Shown here piece after piece: positions 53,275-63,258 of a stretch of 64,000 nt of DNA. Made by a program: the position numbers and the translations under genes. Every line of letters begins with the position of its first letter. The first letter of the stretch is position 1. Under the pieces are notes generated by a model that searched no databases, had not been told where the DNA came from, and saw only the letters and a list, made by a program, of their open reading frames with translations. Source of the stretch: Beroe forskalii (lineage: Eukaryota; Ctenophora; Nuda; Beroida; Beroidae); assembly GCA_011033025.1 (NCBI GenBank), contig WFMF01000144.1:337322-401321 (forward strand), in the 5' to 3' direction.

Positions 53275-54060
53275 ATCACGTTTTTTGACATGAAATCAGT
53301 ATTTTCTTTCAGTCTTGTAATCTCACGCTCAAAAACAGGACAACTTAGATCACCAGAATTGTGGGTCTTGTAGTTCTCTGCATCACTCCCATGTTTTGAT
53401 GCCAAGCACCGAACACAGCTATGTTTTGAAGTATCTCCTTTTACAGGGCATGAATTTGACCTATGACCTTCCATACAAAACATGCAGACAGCAGGTTTAT
53501 CTTTATCAGGACAGTCTGAAGAAATGTGGCCCACCATTTGACAATGATAACAGTGCTTAAAGTGGAATCTGTCACGAAACTGGTATCTACTATTTCCTAG
53601 ATAAACATTTCCACGTTGATTAAGTAATACAGCAGACCTGATAGCTGGTGAGACTTTGAGTCCAATAGTAAGCAAGTTATTGGGATTCTTATTGAGATAA
53701 ACAACATCAAGTGTATGACCAGCTTCATTCAAAGCCTTTATACAAGGATTCTTAGAGAGGATTTTGTCTATGATAACAGATTTTTCAAGAGAGCGTGTGA
53801 CAGTAGCATTATCATTACTATCGATATCATCAAGGACCTCACTGAGGACATTATGTAAACTTATTTTTGGTAACATCTTGGTTGCAAGTTTTAATTGATA
53901 GCCCAGGGAATGCAATGAATTAGTTGAGTTAAGTATGCATTCAGCCTGATCACGCAGAGCAACAGTCCTAAACCCAACAATGATTTTCATGCTTTTTGGA
54001 TTTGATCTTATGAATTCAATCTGGATATCCTTTAGCTTGTTTCCAACAACCTTGAAAGAC
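53271..54060 (-). CDS. LINE ORF1 fragment with three zinc knuckles
   Basis: The frame is open from the minisatellite junction (about 54060) to the stop at 53271; the first ATG is at 53990, but the upstream codons (VVGNKLKDIQIEFIRSNPKS) look like genuine protein. The middle is a basic RNA-binding region. The end carries CYHCQMVGHISSDC, CMFCMEGHRSNSC and CVRCLASKHG, three CCHC-type knuckles as found in ORF1 of jockey/CR1-type LINEs. It is thought to coat element RNA. The N-terminus is lost through 5' truncation. Confidence 0.82.
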
Positions 54061-54480
54061 TTTCCCTGATCCTGAGAGAATCTTCTAGATGCTGAGAGTG
54101 CCCTTGATCCTGAGAGGGTCCCATTGATTCTAGGGCAGACTTAATGATCCTGAGAGAGTGTCTTTGATCCTAGGGAAGGCCCAATGATGCTGAGAGAGTC
54201 TCCTTGATCCTGAGAGACTCTCCTTGATGCTGAGAGAGTCTCATTGATCCTGAGAGGGTGCCCTTGATTCTACGGCAGACTATATGATCTTGAGGAGTAT
54301 CCTTGTTTTAGCGAAGACCCGATGATTCTGAGGGAGTCTTCTTCATCTTGAGAGAGTCTCCCTGATCCTAGGGAAGGCTCTATGAGCCTGAGAGAGTCTC
54401 CTTGATCCTGAGAGAGTTTCCTTGATCCCAAGAGAGTCTCCCTGATCCTAGAGGAAGACTCTTGATCCAGGGGCGGCTCG
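54061..54480 (+). repeat. Minisatellite TCCTTGATCCTGAGAGAGTC, right part
   Basis: Continuation of the array at 49620-50155 in the same orientation and unit type. Immediately right, 54475-54575 is GC-rich (CAGGGGCGGCTCGTGG, GGGGGGCGGGCCCCCC), which resembles the end of a hAT-type miniature element. The minus-strand frames here are translations of the repeat. Confidence 0.85.
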
Positions 54481-54956
54481 TGGGGGTGGCTGGAATGGGG
54501 GTTTGGGTACCGGGGTTCGAGGGACTCAGGGGGTTTGGGGGGCGGGCCCCCCAACTGCCGGAGACCCGACGGTTTTCTTCTTCAATTGTGCAATGAAAAT
54601 GGTCTAAAATTGTCAAATTTATCCAAAAATAAGCGAATTTTTCGACGCTAAAATCTCGATTTTAAGGATATCACATCGACATTTTATCACACTGTACTGT
54701 AAATCATATTTCTAAATTGACGGACCTGAATAAATATCAACAATATTATGTACTCACGTGCTGCTAAGTGGTTTTGTGCTCTTGTATGGTCTTTATGGTT
54801 TTAAACTTACAACACAACACATATTAAATTAACTAACTGAGGAACCCCAGCCAAGTCTTTTAACCGAAAAGTCAAGTATAAAGGAGTGCTGTAAAGCATA
54901 AAGCTCACAGTGATAGCACTTTTGCTTATCCTGTCTCTAAGAAAGACCCAAATTTG

Positions 54957-55379
54957 GTAGAATTCTGGGGTTTCTCATTTAGGATGACACTCTTTCAGAA
55001 TAATGAAGGAGATGACAATGACCATGTCGCTGGATCACCCCAGGACATCAGGAAGATAACTGATGATGGTACATGCAACAACTGTAATGCTCAAAGTACT
55101 ATTGATGACTTGGTATGCTGTTTACTTTGTAAAGTTACCTTCCATGCCCTTTGCTTTTCTATGAGAGATAATAAGAAAGATTTCTTTTCTGACAATGCAT
55201 GTACAAAATCATTTCTGAATGGCTTTAACCAAAGTGCAACAAACAAAAGCAAAAACAAGAGATTTGGAAGTTTTGTGTTTGTGTGTGATATATGTCTCAC
55301 TAAACATGAAAATCAGGTGACATGTAACACAAATGACTGGAGTGAAACAACAAGTTGCCAATATACCAATCTGAAATAA
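54957..55379 (+). pseudogene. PHD-like zinc finger fragment, probably LINE ORF1 start, cut by copia insertion
   Basis: A frame with CNNCNAQSTIDDLVCCLLC, FHALC, a spacer, then FVFVCDICLTKHE. This is a C4-H-C3 PHD-type pattern. PHD fingers are known at the N-terminus of ORF1 in CR1-like LINEs (Kapitonov and Jurka), so a LINE 5' fragment is the best reading. Host coding is less likely. The frame runs into the copia LTR at 55338, so its last 14 codons are LTR-derived. Its continuation is not found beyond the other LTR. Confidence 0.6.
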
Positions 55380-55601
55380 TATATCATCAATGAGTAATCC
55401 AGAAATACAGTGATAATAACATTATCAGAATATCTAAATCATATCACGAATATCAAATTGAAACCCGAAGCAAATATAATAACACAAAGGTTTACTAACC
55501 ACTGAGGTGGAAAAGTAAAGCAAAGATTCCAGTAGGGATTCCAGTTAAAATGTCATAACCTATAAGTAATTGAATGATCACTATATTTATGAAATATAAC
55601 A
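55338..55601 (-). repeat. Copia 3' LTR
   Basis: Left copy of the 264-bp direct terminal repeat. Just inside it (55602-55715) a block of about 60 bp with CTCCCACCTACCAGAGA is tandemly duplicated, so two polypurine-tract-like sites lie side by side. Confidence 0.93.
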
Positions 55602-56184
55602 ATCTCCCACCTACCAGAGAAACTAAAACTTCTAAACTAGAAAGTTCCAAATATAACAGTCTCCCACCTACCAGAGATACAAAAACTTCTAGACTAGAAA
55701 GTTCTAAATATAGAAAATTTGAAATAATGTAACCCAGAGGAATCAGTGATTGGTTTGAAATGTCACATTAAAATGGTTAAAACGTAAGTATCAAAAGTCA
55801 CATTAAAATGGTTTAATAAAGATTAAAAACAAACACTGAACTTACAAAACATACTATTGAAATCATCCATTACACTTGAATAGAATAATATAATCACAAT
55901 GTACACGGATATCAGCTTTGATGAACAGAGATGAATATATCCAGTCCAAAATGAATTCATTATACCCCATATGCAGACATGAATAATCCTCCTCACATTT
56001 CACATAGAATCCTCCTCAACATTTCCTTCTCAACCATGATAGTGTCCAAAACAAGATTTCCTCCCTCATTAGAAATCTGAAACTCTATGTGCATATCTGC
56101 ACATTATGCTGAATTCAATGGGACTAACTTTCCCTCATATCCACACCAACCACAGAACCCATGTACAAAAGTGAGTGGTACACA
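55602..56184. other. Copia 3' untranslated region
   Basis: Non-coding sequence between the pol stop (56185) and the 3' LTR. It contains the duplicated purine-tract block and two copies of TCACATTAAAATGGTT (about 55761 and 55799). Confidence 0.7.
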
Positions 56185-59100
56185 TTATAAGTAGTTTTCC
56201 ATTTCCAAAATTCCAGTTGTGAGAACATTTAGAAGATTTTCAGGTGATGCAGTTGATTTGGTGAGACAATCTGCTAATTGAGCATGCCCTGGTATCCAAT
56301 AGCATGATTCAACTTCCTTGAGTTCAAGGTGCTGTCTAATGGCTTGAACTTCTCTTCTCAGTTTTATGTCTGCAGCTTGATTAGTAGATTTCACATTTTC
56401 ATGTAGGGATTTGCTGTCAGTAAATACAGATATAGGTATAGCATTTGGGGAATTTTCCAACTTGAAAGTTTCTTTCAATGTATCTCGTAGAAGCATGGCT
56501 TCATCAATACAGTGACTCATAGCTATACACTCAGCATTAATTATCTGCTTGACAACACGCTTTATCTTCTTACTGCACCAAGATAAGGCTGCAGCATTGT
56601 ACCCACTTACAAGAAATATAACATGTCCATGAGTACTCGAGATTTTTCCAGGCAAATTGCTCAGAGCTGCATCAGAGAAGGCATATAATTTCAGATCTCC
56701 TAGATTCTCACTCATTTCTGGATATTTAATTTTTACTGATTTCTTTTTTAGTTTCTTTACCACACGGTTGATGTACAAAATATCTGCTACTGTAGGAGTA
56801 CTGGCTCTGATACTACACTCAAGCACATTAAATCTAATGTCTGGTCTACTTTGTGATGAAATCCATTGTAATTTGCCCAATAGCTCTTGGAATGATTTTT
56901 TCTCTGCTTCATTCAGATCATTATGAGTTTGTTGCTTTCGAGAAGGCTCCATACTGATAGCAGTTATTTTTGCATGATAATCATTTTGATCCATGCATAT
57001 TCCATTGGACTGCTCAACATTCCAACCTATGTATCGGAAATTGCTTTTCTTCCTTGTTCCAATGATGAATGCTTCACCTAACTTCTTCAAAACGTTTTCC
57101 TGAAAGAATTCATCTCCCCCAACTAAAAAGTCATCCACATGTATGACTGCAAAGCCAGAAAAACAAGAATTGTGATGGTAAATATAGACAGAATTGTCTA
57201 AATTCAAAGGGACACACCCAAATTCAATCAATTTCTTTTTAACTGTCAAAAACCAGCATCTAGAAGCATCATTAAGTCCATACACTGGTTTCATGAGTCT
57301 CCAGACAATTTCATTGCTAGTTCTAAATTCTTTGGGGGGCTTCATCAGGATTGTTCTGTCCAATTTATCAGACTGTAGGAAGGCTGTCCTTATATCTAAT
57401 GCCTCCAATGTCAAACACATGATGTTAGCAACACAGAGAAAAAGTCTCAGTACACTTTTGCAAGCAGTTGGGGAGTCTGAGAGTGGTGAGTTCAGTTCTT
57501 CGAAACCCCTTACAACCAACCGGGCTTTATATCTTACACCACCTTCCTTTTGCTTTTCTTCTGTGACCCATCTACATGATATAATATCTTCTCCAGGAAA
57601 ATCTTTCTTGTTGACTTCTTCAAAAACTCCAAATTTCTTCCAGTTAGCAATTTCCTGAGATTTAGCCTCTGTATAAACATTAGATTTATTGTCATCACAT
57701 TTCAAAACATAGATTTCCTCTTCAATTTGCTTTGAAAAAGTATCAGCATCTTCCTGATCTTTACTGTATACTTTAAGGATCCAATCTACTTTGTCCAGAT
57801 TGACACCTTGTTGGACATTGTTATCAAGCTGAACATTCCAATAATTTTTGTTTGGTCCGGTTGCTTTACCTCCTCTTGAAATCAATCTAGCTTCTATCCA
57901 TTTTTCTGCATTCACTTCACGGAAAAAGATACAGTCACCAGGCTTGATTGCTACACTTCTTTGTTTGGTCCTTTCAGGCTCATCCTCAATAACATGATCT
58001 TGATCCATTTCTGCAGGTTCAGATAGTATTGCACTGTCTTGAAGTGGATGATAAGACTCTGTGCTGACTAGAACAGGATCTAAAAGCATGTCTTCACTAC
58101 TGTCACTATCATCTCCATCTGAAGATCTGCTTTCAGTGTTGCAGTTGTCTGCAGTAGTGAGTTGTGAGTTGTTTGGTCTTTCAATGAATCCACCATGATC
58201 ATTTTTTAAGATGAGTTTACAGGGATGAACTTTGATTATTGAACGACTACCTGATTTAACTAAAACTTGACTCCCATCTTGTGCCAAAACCTTTCCAGGC
58301 CCATGCCAGCCTTTTGAACCCATCCTCTTGTAATAAACCACATCACCAACACAAAACTTTTGATTTGTCCCAGCATATATACGTCCTTGAAGTGCCCTTT
58401 TGATCCTATCAGAGCTCTCAGCTTGAATGTAAGCTTGTCTTGCTTGATGGAGAGAATTTAGGTGATTTGCAACAACTTGGCTCGATGTTGTGGATGATAG
58501 TGCTGGGGGTTTGTTGGTAGAATTTCCAGGTATATTTGGGTTTTTTCCAAGCACCAGTTGATAAGGGGAAAAACCAAAAACATTGATCATAGAGTTCTTA
58601 GCATGAACTGCCCACATCAAAGCTGTATTAAGATTACAGCCAGTATCATCCATTATTTTTTCTGTCATATGGCCAAGTAAGGCATTATGGCGTTCACATA
58701 TGCCATTACTGAAAGGTGACTCTGCTGCAGTATCTTTTTGTTCAATGTTGAATGATTCACACATTGAGTCAAATTTCTGATTGGAGAATTCCCCTCCATT
58801 ATCATGGAGTACTTTCTCAGGAGAACCAAACACACTGATCCAACTTGAGAAGAATTTTTCAATTATTTCTTCTGCTTCTTTGCAACTTACTACCTGAGCT
58901 CCTGAAAATCTTGTAACATAGTCAATGCAATGCAGTACCCAAGAGCCTCTAATAAGCTTCAGATCCAATGCTACTAGTTCATTGAAACTTTCGGCCATCG
59001 GTAAGCAAACAGTAGGTCTAGGATGTGATCTTTTGTGCTTCTTACAAAACTCACATGAATCTTCAACAATTTTAAGATTGTTTTCTAGATCTGCCGAATG

Positions 59101-59505
59101 AGCATCAGCCTTTTTAAGTAACTTACAAATTTGATCACATGATGCATGAGCAAATCGCCTATGTAGCTTTTTTGCCATTGATTTGTTATCCATCTCAACA
59201 GTAAATATTTCCTGTGTAGTTTCTGAAACATAGTTCACACATGAAAGGATCTTTTCATTGATAGGGATTACATAGTGCCCTGAAGATGTTGTCATTAGCT
59301 TGAACTTTTCATTATCAATACAAACATGATCATCCTCAAAGTTGATCTGCATTCCCATATTTTTCATAGTTTTTTTGGACAATAGTAAAGGAATATCTGT
59401 ATCAACAACATGAACTGTTAGAAGAATAGATCTATTACAAATTGTAACTGGAATGATGCTCTGCTTGATAGCTTCCAGTTTACCAGCTCCAAATTTGAAC
59501 ACCAT
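56185..59505 (-). CDS. Copia pol: protease end, integrase, reverse transcriptase, RNase H
   Basis: 1106 codons. It starts inside the protease (KFGAGK, DTDIPLLLS). The integrase zinc site is H115, H120, C151, C154. The integrase core has D181, D235 (HDNGGEF) and E271 (GICERHN), spaced D-53-D-35-E. The reverse transcriptase follows (CRWV, YKARLVVRGF, ALDIRTAFLQ, PVYGLNDASRCW, HVDDFLVGGD, where YVDD is HVDD). RNase H (AFSDAALSNLP, WCSKKIKR, INAECIAMS, FTDSKSL) and HAQLADCLTK end it. All catalytic acids are present. The frame is the same as that of gag, but the protease-knuckle segment between them is in another frame, because of two one-base shifts near 60118 and 59518. Confidence 0.93.
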   Translation of the reverse strand: MVFKFGAGKLEAIKQSIIPVTICNRSILLTVHVVDTDIPLLLSKKTMKNMGMQINFEDDHVCIDNEKFKLMTTSSGHYVIPINEKILSCVNYVSETTQEIFTVEMDNKSMAKKLHRRFAHASCDQICKLLKKADAHSADLENNLKIVEDSCEFCKKHKRSHPRPTVCLPMAESFNELVALDLKLIRGSWVLHCIDYVTRFSGAQVVSCKEAEEIIEKFFSSWISVFGSPEKVLHDNGGEFSNQKFDSMCESFNIEQKDTAAESPFSNGICERHNALLGHMTEKIMDDTGCNLNTALMWAVHAKNSMINVFGFSPYQLVLGKNPNIPGNSTNKPPALSSTTSSQVVANHLNSLHQARQAYIQAESSDRIKRALQGRIYAGTNQKFCVGDVVYYKRMGSKGWHGPGKVLAQDGSQVLVKSGSRSIIKVHPCKLILKNDHGGFIERPNNSQLTTADNCNTESRSSDGDDSDSSEDMLLDPVLVSTESYHPLQDSAILSEPAEMDQDHVIEDEPERTKQRSVAIKPGDCIFFREVNAEKWIEARLISRGGKATGPNKNYWNVQLDNNVQQGVNLDKVDWILKVYSKDQEDADTFSKQIEEEIYVLKCDDNKSNVYTEAKSQEIANWKKFGVFEEVNKKDFPGEDIISCRWVTEEKQKEGGVRYKARLVVRGFEELNSPLSDSPTACKSVLRLFLCVANIMCLTLEALDIRTAFLQSDKLDRTILMKPPKEFRTSNEIVWRLMKPVYGLNDASRCWFLTVKKKLIEFGCVPLNLDNSVYIYHHNSCFSGFAVIHVDDFLVGGDEFFQENVLKKLGEAFIIGTRKKSNFRYIGWNVEQSNGICMDQNDYHAKITAISMEPSRKQQTHNDLNEAEKKSFQELLGKLQWISSQSRPDIRFNVLECSIRASTPTVADILYINRVVKKLKKKSVKIKYPEMSENLGDLKLYAFSDAALSNLPGKISSTHGHVIFLVSGYNAAALSWCSKKIKRVVKQIINAECIAMSHCIDEAMLLRDTLKETFKLENSPNAIPISVFTDSKSLHENVKSTNQAADIKLRREVQAIRQHLELKEVESCYWIPGHAQLADCLTKSTASPENLLNVLTTGILEMENYL

Positions 59506-60117
59506 GGATGAATTGTTTTCCTGACTTCTCTTCTTTCTGTTTTATTCAATGATTCTATGAAACATTGATACCATTCAAGACCACAAACCGTTTGACTAGC
59601 ACCACTGTCAAGTAATGCTTTATTGACTGTTTCCCCAACCAATAGAATTTCTTCAATCTCATTGCCTATATTAGACTGGTAGAAAATAGGCTTTTCATTG
59701 ATCTCATCATCTTCTGATCTATTGTTAGGTTGATAGCCTGAAAGTTCTTCATTTTGGTCATGGTCATTGTGAAAGCATGCAAAAGTATCATTTGAAGATG
59801 ATTTATGGACCTGACGAGGGTAATTATGTGCTCTCTGGGAATTGGTGTGACCACTTCTTTTTCTATTTGAGTAACTACTACTGTTCAAAACAGGACAATC
59901 TCTTATCCAGTGATTAAAATCACCACAATGGTAACATTGTCTATTCCTGAACCTGGATTCCATGGCCTTAGATCTATCACTTGAACCATGAGCATTTCTG
60001 CTGTTGCTATTAGGCTTGAATCTTTTGTTAAAGTAGACTGCTTCATTGCCATCAATAGGCTCAAAGGAACAGTTGCCACATCTGTCAGTATAGAAAGTTG
60101 TATGATCACTCTCAACC
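59418..60117 (-). CDS. Copia gag-pol middle: zinc knuckle and protease active site
   Basis: The frame (first ATG at 59963, but open back to about 60117) carries the CCHC knuckle CYHCGDFNHWIRDC and the aspartic protease active site LLDSGASQT. It meets gag at a T run (60118-60122) and the pol frame near 59516-59521, another homopolymer. In an intact element these would be one polyprotein. Whether the shifts are real lesions or base-calling errors cannot be told here. Confidence 0.85.
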
Positions 60118-60663
60118 TTTTTCTTCTTTGACTTTTACAAATGAATCATTCACTTTGCTAGAATTCATAACATTGTCTGATATACTAATTAATGAACCCT
60201 TGGTTTCTTCAAATTTCATTTCTTTTCCAGATGCTAGTCTTACAATCTTTTCATCATTACTTGAAAGATTGGCTCCTTTGACTAACTTGACAGAAAGGAT
60301 AAGTTCAGGGATGTTTAATTTTAGAGCATCAAGTTCATCAACTTGTCTTTCAAATTCATGAATATACTCTTGCATTGATTGATCAGTAGTCCTTTTAAAT
60401 TCATCAAATTTCTCATACTTAGCAAGAACTTCATTTGGTTCCCCAAATATCTTATCAAATTCATCAGTTATGTTCTTCAAAGACTTATCTTTCAGGTCAA
60501 GTGCAACATTAAGTGCTTTACCTGACATTTGAAGTATAAGATAAGGACCTCTCTTTGATTCTTCAATCGTTGTTACTTCTTTCCAGATTGAAGTAACTTT
60601 CTTCCATTGTTCATACCCAGTTCCATCAAACTTGAGAGCTTTACTTGTTGCTTTGCTATCCAT
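60112..60663 (-). CDS. Copia gag
   Basis: 183 codons from ATG at 60663, 26 bp after the LTR. Features: FDGTGYEQWKK, LIL, DEFDKIFGEPNEVLAKYEKF, FERQVDELDALKL. This is the helical capsid-like (UBN2/retrotran_gag) pattern of copia Gag. It assembles particles around element RNA. The stop at 60112 follows an A run and is probably bypassed or erroneous, since the knuckle continues in the neighbouring frame. Confidence 0.88.
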   Translation of the reverse strand: MDSKATSKALKFDGTGYEQWKKVTSIWKEVTTIEESKRGPYLILQMSGKALNVALDLKDKSLKNITDEFDKIFGEPNEVLAKYEKFDEFKRTTDQSMQEYIHEFERQVDELDALKLNIPELILSVKLVKGANLSSNDEKIVRLASGKEMKFEETKGSLISISDNVMNSSKVNDSFVKVKEEKG

Positions 60664-60689
60664 CCCACTACCATTTGTTATAACTTAAA

Positions 60690-60953
60690 TGGAGTGAAAC
60701 AACAAGTTGCCAATATACCAATCTGAAATAATATATCATCAATGAGTAATCCAGAAATACAGTGATAATAACATTATCAGAATATCTAAATCATATCACG
60801 AATATCAAATTGAAACCCGAAGCAAATATAATAACACAAAGGTTTACTAACCACTGAGGTGGAAAAGTAAAGCAAAGATTCCAGTAGGGATTCCAGTTAA
60901 AATGTCATAACCTATAAGTAATTGAATGATCACTATATTTATGAAATATAACA
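60690..60953 (-). repeat. Copia 5' LTR
   Basis: Right copy of the terminal repeat; promoter end for the minus-strand element. No base difference from the left copy was found by eye over 264 bp. Confidence 0.93.
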
Positions 60954-61392
60954 CATACAAATCCCCTATTAACAATCTAAGCTTACACTTCCTGAATGCC
61001 TATTGTAAAGCAAAAGGTGATTAGAGGGAAGCTAAACCTAATGTTTGAATCTTCTGGATCCAGTTTATTCAGCTGGGACACTGTAGATAGTATATTTGAT
61101 GGCAGCATCCGCCTTTTCTTATTCTGCTTTCTGATACTCCTATGGGAATTATATAAATGGTATCAAACTCAATGGAAAAGTGTTCAGTTATAAGTACAGT
61201 CATTTCATGCTGCACAAAACAACATAGATGGCACAGTTGGGATTTATTTGAAGGAATCATGTTGGAGCTCAACTACAGATCAGTTGGTGAAAGTTATACC
61301 AATTATAGATTTATTTGCTATATAAAAATCATTCTTTTTTATTCAGGGATAACACCTTAATGATCAATTATCATATCAAATGTGACTTACAC

Positions 61393-61842
61393 CAAATGTT
61401 GTGATTCTAAAACATGGTCATTTTTTGCTTTGGCAAATGAAACTTCTTCTGGACAATCAGATTCACTGTTTGATTCATGTTCACCATCAGAGCCAAGTTG
61501 CTTAACCGCTGGAGAACTCTCCCTATCATTGATGTCTTTTGAATCAATCAAATGTACATAATGATGAGTGCTATAGAACTATCCATCAATAATTGATATC
61601 AGTAGTCATCAATTTTGAAATAAATATCTATCTAAAACCCCAGGTAGGATCAACAATGTAGCATCAACAACATGTAACGTTATGTAGGTAAGATAAACAA
61701 GATAGTCAAGAGCTCCTAGATTAAGGTACATACTAACCAAATGCTTATTAGGGGTTGAGCTGGTGATTTCCTGAACCTGGATTTTATCCTGTATAGCACT
61801 ACCTTTTTCCTGTAGTCTCACTGATCGTCTGGTAGTTGTCAT
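61393..61842 (-). CDS. First two exons of a NOL7-like nucleolar protein gene (tentative)
   Basis: Exon 61738-61842 has ATG and 35 codons (TTTRRSVRLQEKGSAIQDKI), with donor GTTAGT. Exon 61393-61578 has 62 codons, with acceptor GGATAG and donor GTGTAAGT; both are in phase 0. It ends with a Ser/Glu-rich stretch and SDCPEEVSFAKAKNDHVLES. The PEEVSF-x-x-A-K motif after acidic residues resembles NOL7/UTP16-type small-subunit processome proteins, whose Lys/Arg-rich C-terminal half would be in later exons. Those should lie left of 61393, where the copia element and LINEs now sit. The weak acceptor lowers confidence. Confidence 0.45.
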
Positions 61843-62593
61843 TATCTATGAACCTAGTATGAAATAGAATAGTATCAAATCAATCAATAAGCCATAACAG
61901 CAATGAGTGATAAACATTAGTTGTAATAATGGATTTGAAGTTGTAATAATGGATTTGAAGTCATAGGCCCCCTGTCATAATGGTGGTAAAAGGGGTTGTC
62001 ATGATGCCAAAGCTCAGATGATTTCTTTCAGGAAAACTATTCTAGGACAACAACAAATCCAATTCAAGTGTTTCTTTTGGGCTTTATTTTAAAATCTTGA
62101 TCTAAACTCACTAGAGTCTAGCTTTTCATTTTAATTTTTCATTTCCACAGCCATAAAACTTTGTTATGGCAAGCTATATCATTGCATAATACCAAATGTG
62201 TCAGTTTCAGGGTATATTTTGCTATTTCTGAATAAATTCTTCATCATCTTTGGATGAAAATACTTCAAATTTGGAAAAGTTATTCATAAACTGCATCAAT
62301 GCAAATTTTGGTATCAAAAATGCTGAAATGCACTCTCCTAGTAATTTTTGGTAAATATCATCAGTTGTTTTTTGAATTGAAGGTGATAACTATTTAAGAA
62401 ACAAACTACAGTTCAATGAATTCTTAAAAAATAATCCTTTTGTAGCCAAAAAGAAAGGTATATAAATATTTATACTTGATGAATTAAATTGCATTTCTAT
62501 TTATTCTACCATTTGGTATTAATATTTGACCATGTTTGTTTGACTAACTATTTTTAATGGCTTAGTTAGTTAATAGTTAGTTAAGTTTATGCT
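61843..62593. other. No gene recognised; 5' flank of the NOL7-like gene
   Basis: AT-rich. GTTGTAATAATGGATTTGAA is directly repeated near 61920-61960. The promoter of the minus-strand gene should lie just right of 61842. Confidence 0.35.
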
Positions 62594-62734
62594 GGCGTGT
62601 CCAACTCATATACGCGCGGCTTTTCAATGCGCGGCATAATCGTGCGCAGCTTACTGTCTGTAATTAACAGGCAGCAAGCCGCGTACGATTACGCCGCGCA
62701 TGTAAAAGCCGCGCACATATGAGTTCGACACGCC
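62594..62734. mobile_element. CpG-rich palindromic miniature element A
   Basis: GGCGTGTC at 62594 is matched by GACACGCC ending at 62734. The two halves (AACTCATATACGCGCGGC, GCGCGGCATAATCGTGCGC and their complements) pair over most of the 141 bp around a centre near CTGTCTGTAATTAACAGGCA. It is almost one long hairpin. Confidence 0.75.
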
Positions 62735-62747
62735 CCTGTTAAACGGT

Positions 62748-63258
62748 GGCGTGTCGAACTCGTATATGCGCGGCTTTTTAATGTGCGGCGTAATAGTGCG
62801 TGGCTTGTTGCCCGTAATTAACAGGCAGCGAGCCGCGCAGTGCGCGGCTCGCTGCCTGTTAATTACGATTACGCCGCGCATGGAAATGTTGCTAAACACG
62901 TATATCCCTGTGTGGCTCGCGCGGCGCGCTTCCCCAGCACAGGGAAGCGCGCGGCGCGTACACACACCTTGCTAAACACGTATATCCCTGTCTGCGTTGC
63001 GCAGCGCGCTTCCCCAGGGTAGCGCCGCGCGGCGCGCGTACGCACACCTATGCGGGCTTAGGAAACACACACCTATGCGGGCTTAAGAAATGGAATTGCC
63101 GCGGCCGCGCACATATTCGACGGACGCGGACGTTGCCCGTCTATTTCTTTTGACTGGATGGCTATCAAAGGTTGCAAAGTGACGTCCAAATATGGAACGT
63201 TGCGCCGCGCGCGAGGGTAGGGAAACATCCTACGACGCACATATGAGTTCGACACGCC
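62748..63258. mobile_element. Miniature element B, split by a nested CpG-rich insertion
   Basis: The same family as element A: GGCGTGTCGAACTC at 62748 and GAGTTCGACACGCC ending at 63258. Its centre, 62816-62864, is a perfect palindrome with 24-bp arms and a one-base middle. From about 62883 to 63235 the right half is interrupted by a foreign CpG-rich block that itself contains two copies of GCTAAACACGTATATCCCTG and two of ACACACCTATGCGGGCTTA. That block is related to sequences at 34951 and 49200. Confidence 0.7.

Larger units (their letters stand above)
50156..54060 (-). mobile_element. CR1-group LINE inserted in minisatellite, 5'-truncated in ORF1
   Basis: The 3' end (left) is a short AT tail (AAATAATAAATAAATAC read on the plus strand). 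ORF2 is complete and ORF1 lacks its beginning, entering straight from minisatellite at about 54060. No convincing target duplication is seen, though the repetitive target makes this hard to judge. This is the least damaged LINE in the window. Confidence 0.85.
55338..60953 (-). mobile_element. Ty1/copia-type LTR retrotransposon, nearly complete
   Basis: LTRs of 264 bp at 55338-55601 and 60690-60953 show no difference by eye, so insertion was very recent. In element orientation the LTR begins TGTTATATTT and ends TTTCACTCCA (TG...CA). A purine tract GGTAGGTGGGAGA lies directly before the 3' LTR. The 5' leader before gag is only about 26 bp, and a tRNA primer site is not obvious. Order is gag, zinc knuckle, protease, integrase, reverse transcriptase, RNase H, which is diagnostic of copia. 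The flanking five bases differ (ATGAC and CATAC), so there is no clear target duplication. It resembles the animal copia lineages, but the clade is not assigned. Confidence 0.93.

Noticed and set aside
57194..57658. Plus-strand frame inside copia pol
   Set aside because: Antisense shadow of the reverse transcriptase region.
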